Positions 14,712 to 23,089 of a stretch of 64,000 nt of DNA are shown piece by piece (the first letter of the stretch is position 1; each line of letters starts with the position of its first letter). The stretch is taken from contig CADCMR010000008.1 of assembly GCA_902802585.1 (NCBI GenBank), forward strand, positions 1 through 64,000. Direction: 5' to 3'. This DNA is from an uncultured bacterium (GTDB lineage Bacteria; Verrucomicrobiota; Lentisphaeria; Victivallales; UBA1829). Both the position numbers and the translations under genes were made by a program. The notes below the pieces were generated by a model. That model had not been told where the DNA came from. It ran no database searches and worked only from the letters and a program-made list of their open reading frames with translations.

Positions 14712-15245
14712 ATGAAATCCGTTTTTTTCCGGTTCCCTGCTTATTTGCTCGTGAGCTGCGCGGTCCTGCTCTTCCTACCCGCCGGACTCCGCGCCGCCGA
14801 TCCCGCGCCGAAAACCGACGACGCCGGGTGGATCCTCCCCGGAACGAACGCCGGAACGGGCTGGCATCTCCGGCTGAAAGACGCCCGCGCCGAGGCGGCG
14901 AAGGACGAAAAGCCCATTCTCATATTGTTCACCGGACCGGACTGGAGTTCCGCAAGCAAAAAGTTCGAATCCTCGGTTCTCCGGTCCAAGGAGTATGCCG
15001 CATCGATCAAGCCGGCTGTGGTCGGTCTGTACATCCAGCATTTCGTGAACACCGGCGCACCGGAGGCGCAACTCGATGCAAACCGGTCGCTGCGGAAGTC
15101 GCTGAGCGTGCCGGCGGTCTATCCTTACACGGTCATCCTGGGATCCGACGGGAAAAGGATCCTCGGCGTCATCCCGGGAGCGCCGGACAAGCAGGAATAT
15201 ATTCGGCAGGTTTCCACGCTTGCCGGAATCAAGCTTCAGGAGTAG
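14712..15245 (+). CDS. Secreted thioredoxin-fold protein lacking the CxxC
   Basis: A 177-residue protein with a signal peptide (AYLLVSCAVLLFLPAGLRAA). The body reads WHLRLKDARAEAAKDEKPIL, then ILFTGPDWSSASKKFESSVL, and later VYPYTVILGSDGKRI. This is the pattern of thioredoxin-like proteins (F.GSDWC..CK.....V, then P.....D..G), but the redox pair is replaced: WCxxC has become WSSAS. The fold is therefore likely kept without disulphide chemistry, perhaps as a chaperone or scaffold. It starts 17 nt after the hydrogenase stop, so it may be co-transcribed, though it acts outside the cytoplasm. Confidence 0.65.
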   Translation: MKSVFFRFPAYLLVSCAVLLFLPAGLRAADPAPKTDDAGWILPGTNAGTGWHLRLKDARAEAAKDEKPILILFTGPDWSSASKKFESSVLRSKEYAASIKPAVVGLYIQHFVNTGAPEAQLDANRSLRKSLSVPAVYPYTVILGSDGKRILGVIPGAPDKQEYIRQVSTLAGIKLQE

Positions 15246-15289
15246 CCGCCCATCGCGAATCGTTCTTCGCCTTTTTTTCCTTCCGTCTC

Positions 15290-15318
15290 TTGACATTGTA
15301 TTTGTTCCATGTTATATT
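15290..15318 (+). promoter_or_regulatory. Strong promoter upstream of the LolA-like lipoprotein
   Basis: -35 TTGACA (15290-15295), 17-nt spacer, -10 TATATT (15313-15318). It is followed by about 100 nt of leader. Confidence 0.8.
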
Positions 15319-15418
15319 TAAGGGATAAAAACCTTTATCAACTAATATCCGGTCAGCCGGCAACCGAGGACCAGCCGAGAGCGGCCGCCCGGGACAACCT
15401 GCAAAACAGGAGCAGACT

Positions 15419-16165
15419 ATGAAACATCGTATCAGCCGCATCGTGCTTGCGGCAGCGGCGGTGACCGCGGGCGTTTTCCTGTCGGCGTGCGGTCTCTTCC
15501 GCGACACCACGGACAGCGTGTTCAACGACGCCGAGGACGCCATTGCGTCCGACAGGGTCGCATCCAACATCAAAACCGCGCAGTTTGAGTATGAATTCGG
15601 AGAGGAAGGAACTGCCACGATCCGTTTCCAGGCGCCGGGCAATGTCCGCATTGATGTGCTGGACGGTCCTGATTCCGCGGTATTTTGCCTGAACGGCAAC
15701 GGCACATCCGGCTGGATGTATATGGCAGGAGAAGTCATTGACATGACGGCGGACGACATTATGGAAATGCATGGCGTCCTGCTTCAGACAATCCCGTTCA
15801 AAGCGGATTTCCAGGAAATCTTCACCGACGCTGAACTTCAGGACGAGCCCGAAGATGCCTGCGGCGAGGAATGTGACGTGATCGAGGCGGTTTTCCGCCG
15901 CGAGCCGGACATCAAGGCGAAACTCTGGATCGGAAAGAAATCCGACCAGCTCCGCCAGTTCGAGGTCACCAGAGAAGACGGCGTCTACACGATGCAGTAT
16001 TTCGACTACCGTACGTTCGACGACGTCACGCTTCCCTCGGATATGTTCAGATTCGCGCCGGACGGAGCCATGAAGCTGTCGCTGGTCTCGTTTGAAACGA
16101 ACATCGATATCCCGGAATATGTGTTCCAGAAACCCGAAAAACTCAGCGCCATCGAAGGAGACTGA
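15419..16165 (+). CDS. LolA-like lipoprotein
   Basis: A 248-residue lipoprotein: basic start, hydrophobic stretch and lipobox LSAC (Cys near 24). The mature part resembles LolA/LolB-type outer-membrane lipoprotein carrier folds: a strand-rich run (FEYEFGEEGTATIRFQAPGN) with VRIDVLDGPDSAVFCLNGN, a Trp-containing strand WMYMAGE, a PFKADF segment, and later KLWIGKKSDQLRQFEVTRED, a frequent LolA-like phrase. It probably binds lipid or lipoprotein acyl chains at the envelope. It is followed 2 nt later by a secreted coiled-coil protein in the same operon. Confidence 0.55.
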   Translation: MKHRISRIVLAAAAVTAGVFLSACGLFRDTTDSVFNDAEDAIASDRVASNIKTAQFEYEFGEEGTATIRFQAPGNVRIDVLDGPDSAVFCLNGNGTSGWMYMAGEVIDMTADDIMEMHGVLLQTIPFKADFQEIFTDAELQDEPEDACGEECDVIEAVFRREPDIKAKLWIGKKSDQLRQFEVTREDGVYTMQYFDYRTFDDVTLPSDMFRFAPDGAMKLSLVSFETNIDIPEYVFQKPEKLSAIEGD

Positions 16166-16167
16166 TT

Positions 16168-16887
16168 ATGAACCATACCGCACGTTTTGCAATTCTGGCG
16201 GCTCTCCTGTTTGCCGGGACCGCCATGTTCGCCGCGGATACGAAGGACAGCGCCAAGGGACCGACGACGCATACCGTCAAGCTGAAAGACGGAAGAGTCC
16301 TTGAGGACGCCTTTATCCTCGACAAGAAGCCGAATGGGATCACGCTTGCCTACAAGGAAGGCTGCATGTTCATCAAGTACTCCGACATGCCGACCGAGCT
16401 CCAGAAGAAATTCGGCTATGACCCGGTCAAGTCCGCCCGTTACGAAAAGAAACTCGACGACCAGAAAAAGGCCAACAAAAAGGCCGAGGAAGAACAGAAG
16501 GCCAGGCAGGAAAAGCAGAAGGCCGAACAGGACAAGCGCAACAAGGACCGTCGGATCAGCCAGCAGCAGCAGAAAGTCCGCAAGCTCGAACTTGAGCTCG
16601 AAGAGGCGAAGAAAAAACTCAGCAACACGGAAAATATCGTCAGCCAGGACCGCAGCGCGCTCGTGTCCACCGTCAACGATTCCTCGCGGGTCAGCATCGA
16701 CACTCCGTGGGGCGTCGGCCGCATCCGGACCAGCTCGAACAACAGCGCCGTCCGGAACAAGCTCATGAAGGAAGTGGATACCCTGAGCATGAAGCGCGAC
16801 AACCAGGCGCAGGATGTGATCGACCTGCAGCTGAAGCTCGAAGCCGCGCAGAAAACGCTCGACACGCTTCTGGCGAACAGCAAGTAA
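16168..16887 (+). CDS. Secreted coiled-coil protein
   Basis: A 239-residue protein with a signal peptide (FAILAALLFAGTAMFAA). After it comes a short motif, HTVKLKDGRVLEDAFILDKK then ITLAYKEGCMFIKYSDMP and KKFGYDPVKSARYE. This recurs in secreted proteins of Verrucomicrobia and Lentisphaerae and resembles an SH3-like or SLA1-type module. Residues about 90-150 are a Lys/Glu/Gln-rich coiled coil, and a second helical region ends the protein. Function is unknown. It starts 2 nt after the LolA-like lipoprotein gene with AAGGAGA as ribosome site. Several hairpins follow the stop. Confidence 0.6.
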   Translation: MNHTARFAILAALLFAGTAMFAADTKDSAKGPTTHTVKLKDGRVLEDAFILDKKPNGITLAYKEGCMFIKYSDMPTELQKKFGYDPVKSARYEKKLDDQKKANKKAEEEQKARQEKQKAEQDKRNKDRRISQQQQKVRKLELELEEAKKKLSNTENIVSQDRSALVSTVNDSSRVSIDTPWGVGRIRTSSNNSAVRNKLMKEVDTLSMKRDNQAQDVIDLQLKLEAAQKTLDTLLANSK

Positions 16888-16977
16888 ATTAATCCGGCGG
16901 AAGATTTTTCTTCCGGTGACGTGGGAATGCACCCGCCCGTATGGGTGAAGCGTTCCCCGTCATATTCCGGACATACG

Positions 16978-17025
16978 CTCCGGTGCAGGGGTGGAGGATT
17001 CATCCTCCCCGCGCCGGAGTTTTTT
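16978..17025 (+). terminator. Terminator after the coiled-coil gene
   Basis: An outer stem CTCCGG (16978-16983) pairs with CCGGAG (17014-17019), an inner stem pairs a GGAGGA run with TCCTCC, and TTTTTT follows at 17020-17025. Two smaller hairpins precede it (GGAAG/CTTCC near 16905-16920 and GGGAA/TTCCC near 16923-16958). Confidence 0.85.
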
Positions 17026-17029
17026 GCGC

Positions 17030-18313
17030 TTACGTTCGAGGGAGGCGTTCCGTGCGGATCGGGAGCAGGTAGAGCGCCGTCAGGAAATTGACTCCGGCGA
17101 CAAGCGCGAGTACGCCGACGGTGGAGAGCATGCCGTGCGCCATGAGCTGTGCCGTGACGACCGTGCCAAGCGCGATCGCGAACGAATTGACGATGTTGTT
17201 CGCGGCGACAGCGCGCGCGACCTCGTGCGGGTCTGCCTTGTGCTGGAGCAGGGCGTTCAGCGGGACGGAATAGAACCCGCCGCACGCTGCGAGCAGGACC
17301 AGATCGGCGCCGATCCGCCAGGACGCGGGGTATTTCAGCAGTTCACCGACGGTGAAGAGCGTTTCCGGCGTCTCCGGCGCGTGCGACCACGAGCGCGCCG
17401 CAAAGAACAGGTCGATCGTGAAGAACGCCATGAGGACCAGAGCGGGCGAAACGAGCGGCATCACGGGGCGGCGGCGTCCTGCGGTCTGGCACAGCACGGA
17501 ACCGATCGCGACGCCCGCCGAGAACAGGAGATAGAGAACCGGAACGAGGTGCGACGTGGCGTTCAGCACGTCCTTGCAGAACCCCGCCAGCAGCGAAACA
17601 TAGAGCGCCGCCGTCATCCAGAACGTCGAAAGTCCGAGCACGCAGTGCGTCAGGACACGGTCGCGGAACACCGCCCGCAGGACGTCCCACGAGGCGCGGA
17701 TCAGGTTCGGGGCAATGCGCAGCAAGGGGGATTCCGGCTTCATTTCCGGGATGAGGAACGCACCACAAAGTCCGAGCGCCGCCATGAGCAGGATGACCGC
17801 GCCGGTTACAAGCCCGCCGTGCGGGATCGTGATCAGGTAGTTCCCGAGGACCGCGCCGAAGATGACCGCCACGTAGGTCCCGGCGTTCACGTAGGCGTTG
17901 CCGCGCAGCAGTTCGCGTTCCTCCAGCATCTGCGGGATGTAGGCATATTTGAGCGGGCTGAACAGCGCGGACTGCGTGCCCATGAAGAACAGCAGCGCGA
18001 GAAGCGGCAAGACGCTGCCGCGGATGAAGGCGAAGAAGACCGGTACCATGAGCACAAACTCCATGATCTTGCAGAAACGGAAGAGCTTGTGACGCGGGAA
18101 CTTGTCGGCGAGCTGGCCGGCGGTCGCGGAGAACGGAAAATACGGGAGCATGAGGAGCGCCATGGCGGTGAAGGTGAGGGCGTTCGCGGTACCGGACGAA
18201 TAGCCGGACTGGTAGGAGATCATGATGATCAGCGCGCTGCGGAACAGGTTGTCATTGAACGCGCCGAAGAAGAATGTCAGGAAGAACGGAAAGAATCTGC
18301 GGGAGAAAAACAT
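17030..18313 (-). CDS. LplT-like major facilitator transporter
   Basis: A 427-residue membrane protein with about 12 hydrophobic segments. FGAFNDNLFRSALIIMISYQ at the start and GTQSALFSPLKYAYIPQML, then LLRGNAYVNAGTYVAVIFGA, are the characteristic phrases of the LplT family (lysophospholipid transporters, often fused or linked to acyltransferases) within the MFS. The loop motif AGQLADKFPRHKLFRF is an MFS A-type motif. No acyltransferase is adjacent. It likely flips lysophospholipid across the inner membrane; the substrate is by homology only. It is a single gene with its own promoter. Confidence 0.75.
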   Translation of the reverse strand: MFFSRRFFPFFLTFFFGAFNDNLFRSALIIMISYQSGYSSGTANALTFTAMALLMLPYFPFSATAGQLADKFPRHKLFRFCKIMEFVLMVPVFFAFIRGSVLPLLALLFFMGTQSALFSPLKYAYIPQMLEERELLRGNAYVNAGTYVAVIFGAVLGNYLITIPHGGLVTGAVILLMAALGLCGAFLIPEMKPESPLLRIAPNLIRASWDVLRAVFRDRVLTHCVLGLSTFWMTAALYVSLLAGFCKDVLNATSHLVPVLYLLFSAGVAIGSVLCQTAGRRRPVMPLVSPALVLMAFFTIDLFFAARSWSHAPETPETLFTVGELLKYPASWRIGADLVLLAACGGFYSVPLNALLQHKADPHEVARAVAANNIVNSFAIALGTVVTAQLMAHGMLSTVGVLALVAGVNFLTALYLLPIRTERLPRT

Positions 18314-18354
18314 GTCGGAACCGGGTCATGGGTGAAGGGGAATTGTGACAGTAT

Positions 18355-18382
18355 AATATAAAACTTTGCGGCGGATTGTCAA
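18355..18382 (-). promoter_or_regulatory. Promoter of the LplT-like gene
   Basis: Minus strand: -35 TTGACA (18377-18382), 16-nt spacer, -10 TATATT (18355-18360), 42 nt from the start codon. Confidence 0.7.
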
Positions 18383-18523
18383 GCGGGAGGGCGGTGTTTT
18401 CGCCGCCTGCCTGTGCGAAATGGCGGACGGACACGGTTGCGCGAATCCCGCGCCGCCTGTGCGGACCGCGTCCGTCATGCGCGCGTCATGTCCGTCTTTT
18501 TGGCGTTTTTTCCGGAAACCGGC

Positions 18524-18552
18524 TTGAAAAATCCCCCCGTTGCGGCTATTTT
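18524..18552 (+). promoter_or_regulatory. Promoter of the RDD-like gene
   Basis: -35 TTGAAA (18524-18529), 17-nt spacer, -10 TATTTT (18547-18552), 57 nt before the start. Confidence 0.55.
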
Positions 18553-18608
18553 ATTATTTTCAAAAGCTTTTTATTTCATTTTAACGATAACGAAAACAGG
18601 TTTTAATT

Positions 18609-19496
18609 ATGGCGAACTATGATGTCAAGGACGTGAACGGCGTCGAACACCTCAGGCTCGAGGAATCCGACGTCGCCGCTCTCGTCGAGTCCGATCAGGT
18701 CACGGCCACGTGCCCCATGAAGAAATCCCCCATGCCGTCCTGGTCCACCGCCGCGAAATTCGACTTCCTCACCAATCTGCTGGACGAACAGCGCAAGCGC
18801 CTTGCCATAAATGCCGCGCAGGCTCGCGACATCAGCATTTTCTCCCAGCAGGAGCTCACGAACCAGCAGAAGATCGCGCTCGCCGAAGAGGAGAAATTCG
18901 TGGCGAAGCCGGCGGCTCCGGTCGCCCGCCTCAAGGCGTTCTTCCTCGACTTCGTCTTCGCGCTGTTCAAAGCCGTCCCGCTCGAGCTCGCCGCCATCGC
19001 CGCCGTCTATCTGCTCGCGACGCTCGGCACGTCCTCCCTGCCGAAGCCGACCTTCGCCGCCGATCCCCAGATCAAGACGCGTCCGGCGACGTTCGCCGCA
19101 CTCGACAAAGACGCCGGATTCCAGGCGGGTTCGCTCTTCACAGATGAAGCCACGAAAACCCAGTACATCTGCCTCTCCGCCCAGAAAGGCAAGGCCGTCT
19201 GGATTCAGTCCGCCGTCGCCGGACGCATCGCAGTCGGCGCCGTGCTGGTCTTCCTCGCATGGGAGTTCGTCATGCTCGGCTGGGGTCTGTGCGCCCACGG
19301 CCAGACGCGCGGCATGAGGAAGAACAACCTGACGCTCAGCAACGCCAGGGACGTCCGCGTCGAACTGAACGGCTTCCAGGTGTTCGCATCCGTCCTGGTG
19401 ACGCTCATGACCTGGTCCATCGCCTGGATCTTCGTGCTGGTGCTCAAACGGTCGCCCGCCGAGCTCGTCTCCTTCACGCGCTGCACCGCGGAATAA
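18609..19496 (+). CDS. RDD-like multi-pass membrane protein
   Basis: A 295-residue protein. The N-terminal 100 residues are soluble and helical with a Gln/Glu-rich part. Then come membrane segments at about 120-140 (PLELAAIAAVYLLATLG), 200-220 (AGRIAVGAVLVFLAWEFVML) and 255-280 (VFASVLVTLMTWSIAWIFVL), with a periplasmic-looking loop between the first two. ARLKAFFLDFVFAL before the first segment and WGLCAHGQTRGMRKNNLTL after the second resemble RDD-family proteins (R..A...D and G.T.GK......V). The family includes ion exchangers and unknowns. The RDD assignment is tentative. Confidence 0.45.
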   Translation: MANYDVKDVNGVEHLRLEESDVAALVESDQVTATCPMKKSPMPSWSTAAKFDFLTNLLDEQRKRLAINAAQARDISIFSQQELTNQQKIALAEEEKFVAKPAAPVARLKAFFLDFVFALFKAVPLELAAIAAVYLLATLGTSSLPKPTFAADPQIKTRPATFAALDKDAGFQAGSLFTDEATKTQYICLSAQKGKAVWIQSAVAGRIAVGAVLVFLAWEFVMLGWGLCAHGQTRGMRKNNLTLSNARDVRVELNGFQVFASVLVTLMTWSIAWIFVLVLKRSPAELVSFTRCTAE

Positions 19497-19558
19497 TCCT
19501 TCGCCGCACCGCCTGAACCGGTCCGAACAAGTTTTTCCCGGAAAGTCCCCCCAGCCGC

Positions 19559-20653
19559 ATGAGCCGTCCACGCATCATCGCGTTTTATCTGCCGCAGTTC
19601 TATCCGACGCCCATCAACGACAAATGGTACGGCGAAGGGTTCACGGAATGGACTAGCGTACGCAAGGCAAAACCGCTTTTCCGCGGACACGACCAGCCAC
19701 GCGTGCCCGCCGACCTGGGGTACTACGACCTGCGCGACGCATCTGTGCGTGAGGCGCAGGCGGAACTCGCGCGCGAGGCGGGAGTCGAGGGTTTCTGCTA
19801 CTACCACTACTGGTTCTCGCAGGACCACCAGGAGCTCACGATCCCATTCGACGAGGTCATCCGCCTGAAAAAACCCGATTTCCCGTTCTGCCTCTGCTGG
19901 GCAAACCAGTCCTGGTACTCCAAATTCTGGAGCAGCGCCGCCGACTGCAAACCGAAGCTGGTCGCAGAGCAGATCTATGATGATCCCGCCGGAAACGAGA
20001 AGCATTTTCATTCCCTGCTTGAGGCGTTCCGCGACCCGCGGTACATCCGCGTCGAGGGGCGCACGCTCTTCATGATCTACCGCCCCCTGGAGTTTCCCGG
20101 CGTGCGCGAATTCATGGCGCAGTGGCAGGCGCTCGCAGAGAAAAACGGTCTGCCGCCGTTCTACTTCATCGGTCAGGGCGGTCAGAAAACCGCCGCGGAG
20201 GAGGTGCTGAACCTCGGCCTCGACGGCGCGAACATCGTGCACAAGTTCGACGTCATGAAGCATCCCATCCTGCGGCAGGTCAAACACTATTGCAAATTCC
20301 GCCGCATTCCGTTCCACATCGACTACGGGAAAGTCATGCACGACTTTTTCGATCCGAAGTCCCCGGAAGCGCTTTCTCCTCACTACTATCCGGCGCTGAT
20401 CCCGAACTGGGACCATTCGCCCCGGAGCGGCTGGAAAGGCGCGGTCTACACAAACTCCACGCCGGAGAATTTCCGGAAACACGCGGAAAAGGTCATCTAC
20501 GGCTGTCGTGGCAAGGACCACGAACACAATCTTATTTTCCTCAAGTCCTGGAACGAATGGGGCGAAGGGAATTACATGGAGCCGGACACCCGTTACGGCA
20601 AGGGCTACATCCGTGCGCTCCGCAGCATCCTGGACGGGATGGAAGACGATTGA
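19559..20653 (+). CDS. WbsX / GH99-like protein
   Basis: A 364-residue protein with the full set of motifs of the glycosyltransferase-WbsX / GH99-like family. These are RIIAFYLPQFYPTPINDKWY, GFTEWTSVRKAKPLF, GYYDLRD, GVEGFCYYHYWF, PFCLCWANQSW, RTLFMIYRP and, at the end, FLKSWNEWGEGNYMEPD with RYGKGY. Related domains occur in O-antigen and polysaccharide biosynthesis loci and are structurally close to GH99 endo-mannosidases. No signal peptide is present, so it acts in the cytoplasm. It follows the RDD-like gene by 62 nt. Whether it makes or trims glycans cannot be decided here. Confidence 0.85.
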   Translation: MSRPRIIAFYLPQFYPTPINDKWYGEGFTEWTSVRKAKPLFRGHDQPRVPADLGYYDLRDASVREAQAELAREAGVEGFCYYHYWFSQDHQELTIPFDEVIRLKKPDFPFCLCWANQSWYSKFWSSAADCKPKLVAEQIYDDPAGNEKHFHSLLEAFRDPRYIRVEGRTLFMIYRPLEFPGVREFMAQWQALAEKNGLPPFYFIGQGGQKTAAEEVLNLGLDGANIVHKFDVMKHPILRQVKHYCKFRRIPFHIDYGKVMHDFFDPKSPEALSPHYYPALIPNWDHSPRSGWKGAVYTNSTPENFRKHAEKVIYGCRGKDHEHNLIFLKSWNEWGEGNYMEPDTRYGKGYIRALRSILDGMEDD

Positions 20654-20969
20654 TTTTTCAATTGTGTCGGATTCTTTTTTTACATACTGATCTTGACGGG
20701 TCAAAAGAATCCGACGACGGAATTTCTAAAAACGCGGGATGACTTTATCCTCTTTTTGAAAACAAATGACAACCCTATGGTCATTTGTAATCCATTTTTA
20801 TAAAAAGAGTTGACGGAATGACGGACGGATTTGACGGAATAACCGTCACAATCTAACGGAGGGGGAATAACCGCTTTGGAATCCTTTTTTTTATAAACAG
20901 AATAATCTATCCCAAATCAATGCAATGCATTCGCTCTTTTCCCGAGTCAAGTCTGGTGTTCCGGGAAAC
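20654..20969. repeat. Convergent intergenic region with several inverted repeats
   Basis: No gene is visible. A perfect 13-bp inverted repeat has arms GTCGGATTCTTTT (20666-20678) and AAAAGAATCCGAC (20703-20715). A 9-bp repeat has ACAAATGAC (20762-20770) and GTCATTTGT (20780-20788). TGACGG/CCGTCA lies at 20832-20837 and 20843-20848. TGACGG is repeated directly several times between 20808 and 20837. The region is AT-rich relative to its neighbours. Confidence 0.6.
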
Positions 20970-21004
20970 AAAAAGCCCTCCGCCGCATCAGGACGACGGA
21001 GAGC
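20970..21004 (-). terminator. Terminator of the transhydrogenase operon
   Basis: On the minus strand an 11-bp stem (20994-21004 with 20975-20985, two G-U pairs) around an 8-nt loop is followed by TTTTT (20970-20974), 38 nt after the last stop codon. Confidence 0.8.
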
Positions 21005-21042
21005 CGGTATCGCTGGCAATTCAGCGTAATGCGCCGTAACGC

Positions 21043-23079
21043 TTACTCTTTTTTCTTCCAGTCGAGCGCGCCGGTGGGGCATTCCTTGACGCATGCGCCG
21101 CAATCGACGCAGTAGTCCGGGAGCCCCTGTCCGAAGGTCGTGTCGACCATGGTGTGGAATCCGCGTTTCATCATGCCGAGGAGGGACTTGTTGATGACCT
21201 CGGAGCAGACTTTCACGCAGGTGCCGCAGCGGATGCACTTCTGCTTATCGTGGATGATGTATTTGTGGCGAACGTCGACGGCGGAGATCGGCTTGGCGCC
21301 CTTGTAGGCGTCGGGGTTCACGCCGTAGGCGGTCGAATGCTTCTTCAGCAGGCAGTCATGTTTGCCAGTGCAGCTGCATTCGATGCAGCGGTCGGCTTCG
21401 CCGGAGACCTGTTCCTGCGTGAACGTCGGATACAGCTCGTGGAACGTGGTCTTGCGTTCCTCCAGCGGGATGTATTCGGGCTGGATGCGCTCGGCGTCGG
21501 AGACCTGGCGGATGTAGACGAGGTCTTCCTTCGCGAGGGAACGCCAGTGACCGCGGGAGACGTTGAATTCGTACGGAGCCTTGTGCGGGACGCCGTTGAG
21601 GAAATCGACGACGGAAAGCGCGGCCTTGCGGCCGGCCGCGAGGGCTTCCACGACGGTGGCGGGGCCGGACACGCAGTCGCCCGCGGCGAAGACTTTCTTT
21701 CTGCCGGAGCAGGTGAAATCATCGGCGGAAATCTCGAAGCCGCGTTTGGAGGCGGCGAAGCCTTCGGGCACGACGGTGCGCTGACCGATGGCGGAGATCA
21801 CGGTGTCGGCCTGGAGCTTGAACTCGGAGCCGGGAATCAGGACCGGAGAACGGCGTCCGGAGGCATCGGGCTCGCCGAGCTGCATACGGGCGCAGGAGAG
21901 CGAGAGGGAGCCGTCGGCGTTCTTCGTGAGCGCGGCGGGCGCGGTAAGGAATTCGAACTTGACGCCTTCCTCCATCGCCTCGTCGACTTCGATCGCCTGC
22001 GCGGGCATTTCGTTGCGGGTGCGGCGGTAGACGATGGTCACGTCGCCGCCGAGTCGCAGGGCTGTGCGGGCGCAGTCGATGGCGGTGTTGCCGCCGCCGA
22101 CGACGATGGTGCGGCCGGGGTTCGGGCAGTCCTTCCAGTTCTTTCCGGCGATGTCGCCGAGCCACTGGATGCCTTTCTGCGCGGCATCCTCGCCGTCGAT
22201 TCGCATAGAGCTGGACGCCCAGGAGCCGACCGCGAGGATCACGGCGTCAAAATCCTGTTCGAGCTGTTCGATCGTGAAGTCCTTGCCCATGGTCTGACCG
22301 GTGCGGATTTCGATTCCGCCCATCTTGCCGAAGTGGGCGAGCTCCTTGCGGAGCGTGTCCTTCGGGAGGCGGAATTCCGGGATGCCGTAGCGGAGCATGC
22401 CGCCCGCTTCGGGCATCTGTTCGAAGAGGAACGAGGCGACGCCCTGGAGGCGGAGGTAGTAGGCGGCGGAGAGACCGGCGGGCCCCGCGCCGACGATGGC
22501 GACGCGCTTGCCGTTGAGGGCGGGGAGCTCCTCCATGTAGGTGTCGTAGTACATGTCGGCGGAGAGGCGCTTCACGTCGTTGATGGAGACGGGCTTGCCT
22601 CCGATGTTGCGGCGGCAGTCGCGTTCGCAGAAACGGGGACAGACGCGACCGACGGACATCGGCAGCGGGATGCGCTGCTTGATGATCTCAAGGGCCTTCT
22701 TGAAGTCGCCGTTGCGGCCGGCGCGGACGTATTCCTCGACGGTGGCGTGCGCGGGGCACGCGAGGGTGCAGGGGGCTTCGCAGTCGCCGGTGTGCTCGGA
22801 GACGAGCAGGGAGAGGGCGGTACGGCGCATGTCCTTCACCTCGTCGGAGGAGGCGTCGATCTCCTGTCCGGGCGCGGGGCAGGCGGAGCAGGAGGGGAGG
22901 AATTTTCCGGTCTTGCAGTCCTTAACGACGCAGACGAAGCAGCTGGTCGTCTTGGAGATTTTCTGGTTGTAGCAGAGCGTGGGGATCTCCACGCCGATGC
23001 GGGCGGCAGCCTGGAGGATGGTCTCGCCCGGCTGTGCGGCGACCTCGCGGCCGTCGATTTTGAAGATGATATCAGACAT
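21043..23079 (-). CDS. NuoG/GltD-fusion subunit of a bifurcating transhydrogenase (StnC/NfnB-like)
   Basis: A 678-residue iron-sulphur flavoprotein. Residues 1-80 are a NuoG-type [2Fe-2S] domain (C36, C47, C50, C64). At about 95-165 a GltD-type cluster region follows (CEAPCTLACPAHATVEEYV, CPRFCERDCRRN). Next come an FAD site (VAIVGAGPAGLSAAYYL), an NAD(P)H site (TIVVGGGNTAIDCARTAL) and the closing FAD motif VFAAGDCVSGPATVVEAL. The C-terminus has more clusters (CIECSCTGKHDC, CIRCGTCVKVC, CVDCGACVKECP). A NuoG-like front plus NfnB/GltD core, encoded after NuoE- and NuoF-like genes, matches the Sporomusa-type Nfn (Stn) transhydrogenase, which couples NADH, NADPH and ferredoxin. The start at 23079 follows TGAGGTGA, 10 nt after the upstream stop. 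A glutamate-synthase-like protein is the less likely alternative. Confidence 0.8.
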   Translation of the reverse strand: MSDIIFKIDGREVAAQPGETILQAAARIGVEIPTLCYNQKISKTTSCFVCVVKDCKTGKFLPSCSACPAPGQEIDASSDEVKDMRRTALSLLVSEHTGDCEAPCTLACPAHATVEEYVRAGRNGDFKKALEIIKQRIPLPMSVGRVCPRFCERDCRRNIGGKPVSINDVKRLSADMYYDTYMEELPALNGKRVAIVGAGPAGLSAAYYLRLQGVASFLFEQMPEAGGMLRYGIPEFRLPKDTLRKELAHFGKMGGIEIRTGQTMGKDFTIEQLEQDFDAVILAVGSWASSSMRIDGEDAAQKGIQWLGDIAGKNWKDCPNPGRTIVVGGGNTAIDCARTALRLGGDVTIVYRRTRNEMPAQAIEVDEAMEEGVKFEFLTAPAALTKNADGSLSLSCARMQLGEPDASGRRSPVLIPGSEFKLQADTVISAIGQRTVVPEGFAASKRGFEISADDFTCSGRKKVFAAGDCVSGPATVVEALAAGRKAALSVVDFLNGVPHKAPYEFNVSRGHWRSLAKEDLVYIRQVSDAERIQPEYIPLEERKTTFHELYPTFTQEQVSGEADRCIECSCTGKHDCLLKKHSTAYGVNPDAYKGAKPISAVDVRHKYIIHDKQKCIRCGTCVKVCSEVINKSLLGMMKRGFHTMVDTTFGQGLPDYCVDCGACVKECPTGALDWKKKE

Positions 23080-23089
23080 GGGTTTCACC

